From Cohnella pontilimi (GTDB lineage Bacteria; Bacillota; Bacilli; Paenibacillales; Paenibacillaceae): 64,000 nt of DNA. Within the stretch, counting starts at the first letter, position 1. The number at the start of each line of letters is the position of its first letter. The notes under the pieces are model-generated. The model searched no databases, was not told the DNA's origin, and saw only the letters and a program-made list of their open reading frames with translations. This document shows positions 26,153 through 34,317 of this stretch, piece after piece. Both the position numbers and the translations under genes were made by a program. The stretch covers positions 62,001 to 126,000 of the forward strand of contig NZ_SUPK01000001.1 of the NCBI RefSeq assembly GCF_005049045.1, written 5' to 3'.

Positions 26153-27235
26153 TTATTCGACCAGTTCCTCCACCTTTTTTTCCAAGAATAGCTGATAAAG
26201 ATGCCGGACGAATATTTTCAAGATCATATAGATCGGAATGACGGCCAATATCCCGACAATGCCGAGGATGTCGCCGCCGATCAACAGCAAGAGCACGGCG
26301 GTCAGCGGATGAATGTCCAATCTTTTGCCGTATACATGAGGCGCGATCAAGTTTCCTTCCACATTCTGAATGACAACGATGATCCCAGCAACCCACAGCG
26401 CTTTGGCCGGAGATACGATGAACGCCACGATAAGGCAGGGAATTGCGCCGAGGAATTGGCCGATATACGGGATCAAATTAAAGACGAACGAGATCACAGC
26501 AAGCAGCAGCGAGTAAGGCAAATGGATCAGCAAAAAGCCGATGTACAGCATGGCGGTGAGGATGGAAGTCACGATGACTCTGCCCAGGATGTAGCCGCTT
26601 AACGCGTTGTCCATTTCGGAAAGCATGGATTTGCAATCCGCTCGGTATTTTTTCGGGATAAAGGGCAGGAGCTTGAGCGGGAGCTTGGCTCCCTCTTTCA
26701 GCATGTAATACACGATGATCGGCACGGTCGCCGCGATCACGACAAAGTTGGTGAAGGCAAGCAGAGACTGGGAAATATAGTCGGCCGCCGTCTTGACGCC
26801 GTTGTCCAAATAACCGGACAGCCGATTCGACCAGTCCGACTGGCTGCTGCCGAACATGGAAAGAAACCGGTTTTGCTGAATTTGATCGATTTGGTTCCGG
26901 AAGCCCTCGATGAGCTGCGGAAGATTATTCATCAGTGTGGTCACCTGATCTTGCAGCAGCGGCCAGATGACGATGCCGAGGAGAGAAATCAGCGCGGCGG
27001 CGACGAAGTAAACGAAGAGGATGGCCACCGAGCGGATGACCTTCCGATCCGAGAAATAATCAACGATCGGACGCAGCGCATAATAGAAAAAACCGGAAAT
27101 GAGCACCGGCAGAAGCAAAATGTGGATCATCCGGAGAATCGGGTTCAGCAAAAAGCTGATTTTGGTCGTCAAATAAATCATGAGCAGTACACAGATCACT
27201 TTAGCGGAATTGATAATGAACCGGTTCTGAAACAA
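26153..27235 (-). CDS. AI-2E family transporter (YdbI/YrrI-like)
   Basis: The frame extends to 27319, but AAAGGAGG sits nine bases before a TTG at 27235 and overlaps the longer reading, so 360 residues are preferred. About seven hydrophobic segments are seen. The family block 'LLAVISFVFNLIPYIGQFLGA' and the following 'PHVYGKRLDIHPLTAVLLLL' with 'GGDILGIVGILAVIP' are diagnostic. Members include sodium/proton exchangers and exporters of unclear substrates. It stands alone on this strand between convergent and divergent neighbours. Confidence 0.9.
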   Translation of the reverse strand: MFQNRFIINSAKVICVLLMIYLTTKISFLLNPILRMIHILLLPVLISGFFYYALRPIVDYFSDRKVIRSVAILFVYFVAAALISLLGIVIWPLLQDQVTTLMNNLPQLIEGFRNQIDQIQQNRFLSMFGSSQSDWSNRLSGYLDNGVKTAADYISQSLLAFTNFVVIAATVPIIVYYMLKEGAKLPLKLLPFIPKKYRADCKSMLSEMDNALSGYILGRVIVTSILTAMLYIGFLLIHLPYSLLLAVISFVFNLIPYIGQFLGAIPCLIVAFIVSPAKALWVAGIIVVIQNVEGNLIAPHVYGKRLDIHPLTAVLLLLIGGDILGIVGILAVIPIYMILKIFVRHLYQLFLEKKVEELVE

Positions 27236-27343
27236 CAGCAATAGCCTCCTTTGGAGGGTTTCACGGCCATGCGGCCGAAGCAAGGTACTTGTATTTACCC
27301 ATAATAAAGAAAACTTCAACGAACGATGAGGCGGGATTTCGAG

Positions 27344-27553
27344 ATGGACGTCATTTTACTTATGTCAGCGGTAGCCGTGGTGGGCTTGGTCGGTCTGGTC
27401 GCGACGCTGTGGGTCGGCTTTTCAAAAGCGAACAAGGAAGGCGATCCGAATTACGAGCACAAAACGGGCAGGAAGCTGACAAGATTAACTTTGTTGTACA
27501 TCGTAACTATGGTGATCGCGATCGCCGCGTTCGTCATTTTGCTGAACCGGTAA
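27344..27553 (+). CDS. Small membrane protein, 69 residues
   Basis: The ATG at 27344 has GAGGCGGG nearby; an ATG at 27326 would add six residues. There are two hydrophobic segments (about 3-25 and 46-67) around a polar 'NKEGDPNYEHKTGRKL' loop that is likely cytoplasmic. The function is unknown; small proteins of this plan are common in Bacillales. It ends 22 bases before the YqkE-like gene, so the two probably form a unit. Confidence 0.75.
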   Translation: MDVILLMSAVAVVGLVGLVATLWVGFSKANKEGDPNYEHKTGRKLTRLTLLYIVTMVIAIAAFVILLNR

Positions 27554-27575
27554 GCTTGGGGGAGGTGCAACTGTA

Positions 27576-27836
27576 ATGGGGAAGAAAAAACAGGCGGCTT
27601 CCGGGCGGAAGCCGCCCAGCGAGGATAAGCCGGCCACGCTTCAAGAGGTGCTCGGCACTGATACGGTGGCCCAGCTGAAGGCCAGGGCCGAAGCTTTGAA
27701 GGCGGAGGAAGCGCAGAAGCGGGAAGAGCAGCGGAAGCTTGCGGAACAGGAGCGTCAGGCAGAGCAGAAGCAGCTGGAGAACGATTTCGAGTATTTGCTG
27801 AACAACAGCAAGCAGGATTGGAAAAGCTTTAAATAA
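27576..27836 (+). CDS. YqkE-like protein (DUF3886)
   Basis: 86 residues, almost entirely charged. A basic N-terminus ('MGKKKQAASGRKPP') precedes 'ATLQEVLGTDTVAQLKARAE', the DUF3886 signature, then a long Glu/Lys/Gln coiled coil (about 40-75) and a C-terminal 'FEYLLNNSKQDWKSFK' tail. Homologues in B. subtilis are small cytoplasmic proteins of unknown role. GGGGGAGG precedes the ATG. Confidence 0.85.
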   Translation: MGKKKQAASGRKPPSEDKPATLQEVLGTDTVAQLKARAEALKAEEAQKREEQRKLAEQERQAEQKQLENDFEYLLNNSKQDWKSFK

Positions 27837-27839
27837 GCG

Positions 27840-28031
27840 TTACCTGACACCCCGCTTTTCTTCTCGAAATACGAATTGCAGGACAGCGGCGATCCCGGTA
27901 TCGACGAGCGATGCGAGCAGCGCGACGGAGAACCAATTGTCGTTGCCCAGTGAATAATACAGGATGACGTGGAACACGAGGAATAAGACAAACAACCAGA
28001 TCAGATTGACCCGGTTCAGCCATTTGATCAT
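27840..28031 (-). CDS. Small membrane protein, 63 residues
   Basis: The ATG at 28031 follows GGAGG by about ten bases. Two hydrophobic segments (about 9-28 and 34-53) are joined by 'LGNDNW', and the C-terminus is basic ('REEKRGVR'). It converges with the YqkE-like gene (three bases apart). No family is recognised. Alternative frames on this strand lack a ribosome site. Confidence 0.65.
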   Translation of the reverse strand: MIKWLNRVNLIWLFVLFLVFHVILYYSLGNDNWFSVALLASLVDTGIAAVLQFVFREEKRGVR

Positions 28032-28194
28032 CCCGACCAGTCCTCCATGCAGGTAAGATTGAGCACCTGTATTATATACTTGTTCGCCTTCGTTATTCGG
28101 CCTTGCGGGCGGCGTCCGATTGGAAACTGCCGGTGAAGGTAGAGTAAAATATAGAAGGACAAAGGAAGTGTATATGGAGGAGGAGTGAAGAAAC

Positions 28195-28887
28195 GTGGAA
28201 ATCGTTTATCACGGGCATTCATGCGTGCAGCTGATCACCGGGGGGAAATCGCTGGTGATCGATCCTTTTCTTCGCGGGAATGAGCTGGCCGTCACCAAAC
28301 CGGAGGACATCCAGGCGGAATACATACTGCTTACGCACGGTCATACCGATCATATTTTGGATGCGGAGCCGATCGCCAAGGCCAATGACGCAACCGTAGT
28401 GGCCATTTTCGAACTGGCGCAATACATGTCCTGGAAGGGCTTAAAGACGATGGGCATGAATATGGGCGGAACCTACGATATGGGATTTGCCCAAGCGAAA
28501 ATGATCCACGCCTTCCATAGTTCCTCCATTAATCTGGAGGAAGGGAAAATCATTTACGCGGGGATGCCGGCGGGTTTTCTTATCCGTGCGGAGGGACTGA
28601 CCATCCTGCATACCGGCGATACGTCGCTGTTCAGCGACATGAAGCTGATCGGCGAGCGGAATACCATCGACGTCGCGTTCATTCCGATCGGCGACCATTT
28701 TACGATGGGGCCGGAAGACGCGCTTCAAGCGGCGGAATGGTACGGCGCCAAGCTGGTCGTTCCCGTGCATTATAACTCGTTCCCGCCGATCCGCCAGGAC
28801 GCGGAAGCCTTCATACAGCAGCTGGAAGCTCGAGGACGAAAAGGTCGGGTTATGGCGCCGGGCGACCGATTTGAGATTCGCGCATAA
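28195..28887 (+). CDS. UPF0173-type metal-dependent hydrolase (MBL fold, YtkL-like)
   Basis: The GTG at 28195 follows GGAGGAG; 230 residues. The metallo-beta-lactamase motif 'LTHGHTDHILDA' lies near residue 53, with 'HGHSCVQL' at the N-terminus, 'HTGDTSLF' near 142, and 'PVHYNSFPPI' near 195, the full UPF0173 pattern. The substrate is undefined. It stands alone before a strong bidirectional terminator. Confidence 0.93.
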   Translation: MEIVYHGHSCVQLITGGKSLVIDPFLRGNELAVTKPEDIQAEYILLTHGHTDHILDAEPIAKANDATVVAIFELAQYMSWKGLKTMGMNMGGTYDMGFAQAKMIHAFHSSSINLEEGKIIYAGMPAGFLIRAEGLTILHTGDTSLFSDMKLIGERNTIDVAFIPIGDHFTMGPEDALQAAEWYGAKLVVPVHYNSFPPIRQDAEAFIQQLEARGRKGRVMAPGDRFEIRA

Positions 28888-28903
28888 TAATCGCAGCATA
28901 TAG

Positions 28904-28938
28904 CAAACGGACCGTTCGTCGAACGGTCCGTTTGTTTC
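28904..28938. terminator. Bidirectional terminator between convergent genes
   Basis: CAAACGGACCGTTC and GAACGGTCCGTTTG pair perfectly (14 pairs) across three bases, with T-rich ends on the plus strand and a weaker tract on the minus strand. Confidence 0.88.
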
Positions 28939-28941
28939 GCC

Positions 28942-29856
28942 TCATGTCCCGGTTTCCACCGGCTGCGCCTCCAGGTTGCGTTCCGATTTCAAGTACAGCA
29001 GCAGCCCGATGATGACCAAGGCACCGCCGGCAAATTGGAATCCGCCGATCATCTCGCGGAACAGCAGCATGCCGAGCAAGCTGGAGCCGACGGGTTCCGC
29101 GAGCACCGACATGGAGATGGTGGTCGGCGGTACGTATTTCAACAGCCAGTTAAATATCATATGTCCGAATACGGTCGGAACGATGGCGAGCAAGACGAAC
29201 GTCAGCCATTCTTTAGCCGGATAGCCGGTCATCGGAATGCCCGTAAAGACGTTGTACAAGAAGAAACAAATGACACATACCGCAAAAACGATGAGGCTGT
29301 ACTGGTATGAGGATACCCGTTTCAAAATTTCTTTGGCGAGCAGCATGTTAACGGCCACCGCAACTGTGCCGAAGAAAGACAGCCAATCCCCCCAAAACGC
29401 CGACTTCGAAACACCCATGTCCCCCGAACCGACGAAGCAGACGCCGATGAACGCGACGGCCATTCCGATCAAGGCCGTCCGGCTCGTTCTGTCCTTGAAG
29501 ATGAAGAAGGCTCCGATCATGACGAACACCGGTTCCAATGCCAGAATAATCGTCGAGCTGGCGATGGACGTATAGTCCAAGGAGGCCATCCACAGCAAAA
29601 AATGCAGCGCCAGGAAAAACCCCGCCAATCCGAGCAGCATCCAATCTTTCAGTTTAATAGCGCCTAATGTGCGAAGCTGCTGCTTCATACCGAACGGCAG
29701 TACCAGTATCACGGTAAACAGCATGCGATACATACCTTGAACGGAGACCGGGGCATCGGAATAACGGACAAGAATGGGAGCGAATGAAATGGCGATCATG
29801 CCGACGAGAAGCGGAATGATCGGCGTGATGGGGGGAGATGAATTTTTCAACCTCAA
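28942..29856 (-). CDS. EamA/DMT family transporter
   Basis: About 304 residues with ten hydrophobic helices and an internal repeat, the usual EamA layout; 'ALHFLLWMASLDYTSIASST' and 'LEPVFVMIGAFFIF' belong to repeat one. TTG 29856 and TTG 29850 are both possible; AAAGGA lies better for the second. It begins only 19 bases after the TetR gene, so it seems to be the last gene of the ABC/TetR operon, and may export the same compound or another metabolite. The end is at the bidirectional terminator. Confidence 0.9.
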   Translation of the reverse strand: MRLKNSSPPITPIIPLLVGMIAISFAPILVRYSDAPVSVQGMYRMLFTVILVLPFGMKQQLRTLGAIKLKDWMLLGLAGFFLALHFLLWMASLDYTSIASSTIILALEPVFVMIGAFFIFKDRTSRTALIGMAVAFIGVCFVGSGDMGVSKSAFWGDWLSFFGTVAVAVNMLLAKEILKRVSSYQYSLIVFAVCVICFFLYNVFTGIPMTGYPAKEWLTFVLLAIVPTVFGHMIFNWLLKYVPPTTISMSVLAEPVGSSLLGMLLFREMIGGFQFAGGALVIIGLLLYLKSERNLEAQPVETGT

Positions 29857-29875
29857 GTTCCTTTCAGATGCAGAT

Positions 29876-30538
29876 TCATGGTGTCAAACCTTTAACGATG
29901 AAGTCGATCGTCGCTTCACGCTCTCTGGCGTCGTCCCAGACAACGCCGTCGCGCTGGCTGAAGAACGTCCGAAAAACAACATAACTCATAATGGCCGAAG
30001 CGGCAAGCCGCATAATGGTGGAAGTGGGCCAGTCCACTACGATGCCGTCGGCCTGGAATTTGGAGAACACTTTTTCAATGCGCTGTTTCAATTGGGAAAA
30101 TACGATTTTCTCCAGCTGGGCCTGCATTTCCGGGTGAAAAGGAATTTCTTGAATCAAGATTTTGAACAGCCGCTTGTTTTTCTCAAGAAATTCGATCCGG
30201 TTTTCAATGACGGCCCGCAGAAACGGTTCGACGCTGTCGTACTCCGTCTTGAAAATATCACGGAATTCCCGGAGCACGAAGGGAGCGATCAAACGGACCA
30301 TGGCCGGGGCCACGATGGAGATGAGCAGATCTTTTTTCGTCTTGTAATGCCGGAAAATCGTCCCCTCGGCGACGCCTGCCCGCTGGGCGATTTCGCTCGT
30401 CGAGGAACCGGAAAATCCTTTCTCGGCAAATACTTCGATGGCGGCTTCGAAAATCCGGGCTTGCTTCTCCGTCATTTTATCGCCGGAATCTTCGCCGTGC
30501 AATAGTTCTTCCATCCAAGGCTCCATCGGCTGGTTCAT
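29876..30538 (-). CDS. TetR family transcriptional regulator
   Basis: The ATG at 30538 follows AAAGGAG by eight bases; 220 residues. An N-terminal helix-turn-helix (about 24-70) shows 'TSEIAQRAGVAEGTIFRHYK', the TetR DNA-reading helix, and the rest is the helical ligand domain. It is the third gene of the leftward operon and is likely to repress it through the two operators at 32328-32343 and 32388-32403. The ligand is probably a toxic small molecule removed by the ABC pump. Confidence 0.93.
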   Translation of the reverse strand: MNQPMEPWMEELLHGEDSGDKMTEKQARIFEAAIEVFAEKGFSGSSTSEIAQRAGVAEGTIFRHYKTKKDLLISIVAPAMVRLIAPFVLREFRDIFKTEYDSVEPFLRAVIENRIEFLEKNKRLFKILIQEIPFHPEMQAQLEKIVFSQLKQRIEKVFSKFQADGIVVDWPTSTIMRLAASAIMSYVVFRTFFSQRDGVVWDDAREREATIDFIVKGLTP

Positions 30539-30569
30539 ATGGACCGCTCCTTTCGGGAATCGTCCGGGT

Positions 30570-31589
30570 TCAGATGGCCCGCTGTTTTTTCAATGCCAAA
30601 ATATTAAGAAGAGCAAACAGAATTGAGAAACCGAGCAGCACGAAAATATCGAGTTGAATGTCGGAGAAGGCTTCCCCGCGTATCATAATGCTTCGCATGG
30701 CATCCGCGCCATAGTACAGAGGCATGGCGTAGCTGATTTTTTGCAGCCATGGCTCCATGGCGTCGAGATTAAACAACCCGGAGAAAAATACTTGCGGGAC
30801 GATGACGATCGGGATGAATTGAATGATTTGGAATTCGCTTCTCGCATAGGAAGACAACAGCGTGCCGAGCGTAAGAGCCGTCAGCGTGAGCAGCAGATTT
30901 ACGAGCAGTACAAGCCCCACGGCACCGACCATATACATGCCGAGCACGCTGATGGAGTACCAGGCAATCAGCGAAGCCTGCAGTAAGGTGAAAACCCCGA
31001 ATCCGAGCAAGTAACCGCCCACGACTTCGGATCGGCGGATCGGCGTCGCCATCAGACGTTCAAGCGTGCCGGTTGTCCGTTCCCGCAAGAAGGCCACGCC
31101 GGCCAGCAGGAAGACGAAGAAGAAGGAGAAAAAGCCGATGAGGACCGGTCCGAACGAATCGAATGAGGATAAGTCTTCACCGCCGTGCAAGTAAGACACG
31201 TTCGGCTTCGGCACGTTCAAGTTCACTTGCAGCGCCTTTTGCAGAACCAGTATGACCGACCGGCTCACAGCCGGATCGCTGCCTTCCATGAGGATGGCGG
31301 GCTGTCCGTTCACGATTGAAAATACCGCATCCAGATCGCCGTTCTTTAACGCTTTTTCGGCGTCTTTTTGGTTATCGTACGAAGTGAGATTCGCGTCTTT
31401 GATGTTCAAGGATTCATACATTTGCGGAGCAATCCCGGCCACGCCGATGTGAGGCTTCACTTGCTGGCCGTTAAACACAAAGTGCATCAGTGTGAGCACG
31501 AGCAGCGGAGCGAGGAACAGAAGAGCAAGTGTCCGCTTATCCCGCAGAAATTGACGAATGATTCGAATGGCCAATGCGCGTGTTCTCAT
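30570..31589 (-). CDS. ABC transporter permease (ABC-2 type)
   Basis: The ATG at 31589 overlaps the stop of the ATPase gene (ATGA), giving 339 residues; the longer frame to 31718 would sit inside the ATPase. An N-terminal helix is followed by a large extracytoplasmic loop (about 45-160) and five C-terminal helices, with 'FLRERTTGTLERLMATPIRR', the ABC-2 signature of drug/lipid exporters. With the ATPase it forms an efflux pump. TetR follows after 31 bases. Confidence 0.92.
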   Translation of the reverse strand: MRTRALAIRIIRQFLRDKRTLALLFLAPLLVLTLMHFVFNGQQVKPHIGVAGIAPQMYESLNIKDANLTSYDNQKDAEKALKNGDLDAVFSIVNGQPAILMEGSDPAVSRSVILVLQKALQVNLNVPKPNVSYLHGGEDLSSFDSFGPVLIGFFSFFFVFLLAGVAFLRERTTGTLERLMATPIRRSEVVGGYLLGFGVFTLLQASLIAWYSISVLGMYMVGAVGLVLLVNLLLTLTALTLGTLLSSYARSEFQIIQFIPIVIVPQVFFSGLFNLDAMEPWLQKISYAMPLYYGADAMRSIMIRGEAFSDIQLDIFVLLGFSILFALLNILALKKQRAI

Positions 31590-32308
31590 GCGCGGACACC
31601 TCCCCCAAGTACGATAAACGCCTGTTCGAGCGAATCTGTACCGCTCGCGGATTTCAGGCCTTCCGGTGAATCCACGGCTGTGAGTTCTCCGTTTCGGATC
31701 AGGCCGATCCGATCGCATTTTTCCGCTTCATCCATCACATGCGTCGTCAAAATGATCGTCGTGCCTCGCTCCTTCAGCGCGGTTAACTCGTTCCAAATCG
31801 ATTGGCGGAGTACCGGATCGATGCCGACCGTCGGCTCGTCAAGGATGAGCAACTCCGGTTCGTGCAGCAGCGAGATCGCAAGTGATAGCCTGCGTTTCAT
31901 ACCGCCGGAATACGCGGCAACCGGTTTGTTCAGGTGGTCCAGCAAGTCGACGACCTTCATGGCGGCTTGGATCCGCTCTTTCCTGCGGCTCCCCGACAAG
32001 CCGTACAGGGAAGCGAAGAACTGCAGGTTTTCCAGTGCGGTCAGCTCCTGATACAGCGCATCCGATTGCGCCATGTAACCGAACCGTTGCAGCATGGCAA
32101 GCTTCGGCATCTGTTCGCCGAGCATGCGCACAGTGCCTTCGTCCGATTTGTCGATGCCGGTCATCAGCTTGATCAGCGTCGTTTTGCCCGAGCCGGAGGG
32201 ACCGAGCAGCCCGAAAATCTCGCCGCGCTCAACGCTTAAAGTGACGTCTTTCAACACAGTTTTGGCGCCGAATCGGCGGGTGACGCTTAGAACGTCGACC
32301 ACGTGCAT
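31586..32308 (-). CDS. ABC transporter ATP-binding protein
   Basis: 240 residues with Walker A 'GPSGSGKTT' near 37, signature 'YSGGMKRRL' near 130, Walker B 'LLILDEPTVGID' near 153 and the switch His in 'TTHVMDEAE'. This is the DrrA/multidrug type that powers ABC-2 permeases. It is the first gene of the operon and starts 43 bases after the predicted transcription start. Confidence 0.95.
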   Translation of the reverse strand: MHVVDVLSVTRRFGAKTVLKDVTLSVERGEIFGLLGPSGSGKTTLIKLMTGIDKSDEGTVRMLGEQMPKLAMLQRFGYMAQSDALYQELTALENLQFFASLYGLSGSRRKERIQAAMKVVDLLDHLNKPVAAYSGGMKRRLSLAISLLHEPELLILDEPTVGIDPVLRQSIWNELTALKERGTTIILTTHVMDEAEKCDRIGLIRNGELTAVDSPEGLKSASGTDSLEQAFIVLGGGVRA

Positions 32309-32327
32309 GGAAACACTCTCCTCGGAT

Positions 32328-32343
32328 GTGAGTAATCACTCAC
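32328..32343. promoter_or_regulatory. TetR-type operator 2 (downstream)
   Basis: GTGAGTAATCACTCAC has perfect six-base arms (GTGAGT/ACTCAC). It lies just downstream of the predicted start of transcription of the leftward operon and repeats the core of the second site 60 bases away. Confidence 0.7.
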
Positions 32344-32358
32344 TTGGTAGATGGTTCC

Positions 32359-32387
32359 ATTTTATGGCGAAAACGACGAATTGTAAA
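32359..32387 (-). promoter_or_regulatory. Promoter of the ABC/TetR/EamA operon
   Basis: On the minus strand TTTACA and TAAAAT are separated by 17 bases. It lies between the two operators: one abuts the -35 box, the other covers the start region. Confidence 0.7.
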
Positions 32388-32403
32388 GTGAGTAATCACT
32401 CAT
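32388..32403. promoter_or_regulatory. TetR-type operator 1 (at -35)
   Basis: GTGAGTAATCACTCAT shares 15 of 16 bases with the other operator, exactly 60 bases apart, and touches the -35 box. Binding would block RNA polymerase. Confidence 0.7.
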
Positions 32404-32460
32404 ACGAAATTAACAAGCGTAGTCTGCATATAGGCATTCCATAAACGTCGGTCTGTCAAT

Positions 32461-32498
32461 GAAAAACACCGTTCGGATTAGCGCTTCCGAACGGTGTT
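32461..32498 (-). terminator. Terminator of the MBL-Rieske gene
   Basis: AACACCGTTCGGA and TCCGAACGGTGTT pair perfectly (13 pairs). Read on the minus strand it runs into TTTTTC. Confidence 0.88.
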
Positions 32499-32516
32499 AA
32501 CGTAAGAAAATAATCC

Positions 32517-34076
32517 TTAATTGTCTTCGACCTCAACCGCATCGATGGATGCATCACTATTTAAACAACGTCCATCTTCTTCTAAGTCGAACATCCACCG
32601 ATGTCTGGGACATACAAGAAAGCGATCTTTTTCTATCCAGCCGCCGGTTAAATCTGCTCCCGCATGTGGACAGTAGCGATTGATGGAGTATCTCCGGCCG
32701 CCGGCTTCAACGAGCACACGCTCACAATTCGCTTCGCTGTTGAGCACTTTTGAACAAAATGCATTCATATCATCCGGTTCCATCGTTAAAAATCCGTGGA
32801 TCACGACATGGTATACATCCGGGTCTCTCTTCAACTGCATTCGAAATGTCAGTGTAAAATCCTCCCAGGTTAGGCGGCCATCGAGAACTCGCGCAATTTC
32901 CCACGAAGGGGTAGAGATGGAATAGTAATTTTCCTCGAGAATCTCCGCAGCGTCTTCCACCTTATTCGCTTGAAAATCAACACGGATCATTCGCTCTAGA
33001 TAGTCGGAAAGACGGAAATACAGCGGAATCTTTACTCGGTCCCTTAAAGTCAACTTTTGCAATTTCTCGACGAGTGCAGTTTTTAAATTTTCGAAGAGGG
33101 TTGGGAGTTCTTGAGCATTCACCAAATCTCGGCGGCTGCGGAATAGGGGTTCAAATCGTGCAGCATATGCCCGAATGTAGGCCTCGTAGTTTTTTTCTGT
33201 GACTCGTTCGGAGGAAAGAAATACCCATTCCCCAGTGGCGGCATCTAGTTGATCTACAGGCATAGGTTCAGAGAACTTGGTCGGAGTCTTCTTTAAACGT
33301 TTTTTAAGGTAATCGAGAAAGACTTGCCCACGGGGAAAAATGTTAATCCGCTCGAAGTTAATGTGAAACAGAAGGGGATCTAAAAAACAGGGGGGTCCAG
33401 CAGAAGTGAAGTACACTCTTGGGTTAAGGGTCTCAATCGCACGTGCAACGGCTTCGAATTTACTGCTCCGTTTTCGTATCGAGATAGCGGTGTAGTTCTT
33501 TTTCGGATAGTCATAGCACACAGGATGCCAAGTAGCCCCTGAATATTGTGCGGTGTACACGTCGATCGTACCATGTTCTGTCATGATTTCGGACAGTCGA
33601 TCGAAGATTTTACAATCGTTTTGATTTAAAAAGCTTTGACCGTCCGCCTTGACAAGGATTGCAGAATCCCGTTCGATTTCAGAGTCATCAATGTATAGGG
33701 TTATCGTTCCGCCCGGAATCTGAATGGTTTGACCGTCAGTACAGCGAATAATTTCTTTACATTCACATTTCAAAAGCGCGTCATATAATGCGGTTCGTCG
33801 AAACCGCCCGATTACGAAAGTAAAATCATTCGTTTGTAAGCTTCTCAGAAACGAGGGATCAAAATGATCCTTGTGTTCGTGACTAATGTAGATATACCTT
33901 TGTTTGCTTGTATTCTGTAGTTTTTCTTGGATGAAGGACGCCATATGATGATTGCAAGGGTATTGAAACCATGCAGAATCAAATGCACCGTTCGTTGACA
34001 CCCATGGATCCATAATAATGATGGCCTTCTCTGTTTCGACACAGAACCCTGCGTGACCAAGAGCAGTTATTATCAA
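32517..34076 (-). CDS. MBL-fold hydrolase fused to C-terminal Rieske domain
   Basis: GGGAGG lies seven bases before a TTG at 34076, giving 519 residues; a GTG at 34157 would add 27 residues without a good site. The N-terminal half is a UlaG-like metallo-beta-lactamase fold with 'ISHEHKDHFDPSF' near 68. A helical middle region (about 265-420) contains no motif I can name. The C-terminal 90 residues have Rieske ligands 'CPHAG' and 'CPRHRWMF'. This set recalls CMP-sialic acid hydroxylase (CMAH) parts but in reversed order. The gene is visibly richer in A/T than its surroundings, lone, with its own terminator: probably acquired. A redox or hydroxylase-like role is inferred only. Confidence 0.8.
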   Translation of the reverse strand: MIITALGHAGFCVETEKAIIIMDPWVSTNGAFDSAWFQYPCNHHMASFIQEKLQNTSKQRYIYISHEHKDHFDPSFLRSLQTNDFTFVIGRFRRTALYDALLKCECKEIIRCTDGQTIQIPGGTITLYIDDSEIERDSAILVKADGQSFLNQNDCKIFDRLSEIMTEHGTIDVYTAQYSGATWHPVCYDYPKKNYTAISIRKRSSKFEAVARAIETLNPRVYFTSAGPPCFLDPLLFHINFERINIFPRGQVFLDYLKKRLKKTPTKFSEPMPVDQLDAATGEWVFLSSERVTEKNYEAYIRAYAARFEPLFRSRRDLVNAQELPTLFENLKTALVEKLQKLTLRDRVKIPLYFRLSDYLERMIRVDFQANKVEDAAEILEENYYSISTPSWEIARVLDGRLTWEDFTLTFRMQLKRDPDVYHVVIHGFLTMEPDDMNAFCSKVLNSEANCERVLVEAGGRRYSINRYCPHAGADLTGGWIEKDRFLVCPRHRWMFDLEEDGRCLNSDASIDAVEVEDN

Positions 34077-34184
34077 TCCCAGACCTCCCAAGACATTTAC
34101 ATGATTTTGTATATTACGTATAGGAGCGAATGTGCGAATGGGTAATGATCTATTCACCGTAATTTTAGGGGATCACGTTCAGAT

Positions 34185-34196
34185 TGGTCATGACCA
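34185..34196. promoter_or_regulatory. Palindrome between divergent genes
   Basis: TGGTCATGACCA is a perfect 12-base palindrome midway between the MBL-Rieske gene and the sugar operon. It is a possible operator; the regulator is unknown. Confidence 0.3.
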
Positions 34197-34317
34197 TACA
34201 CATCGTCATGAGATAGAGAATACGTCGGAGACGCGGACGGCCCATCATGATAGAATGAGGATGAAAATCGAAGGGGTTTCACTTTCGTCAACGTGAAGTC
34301 GAGGAGGCGCAGCATAC

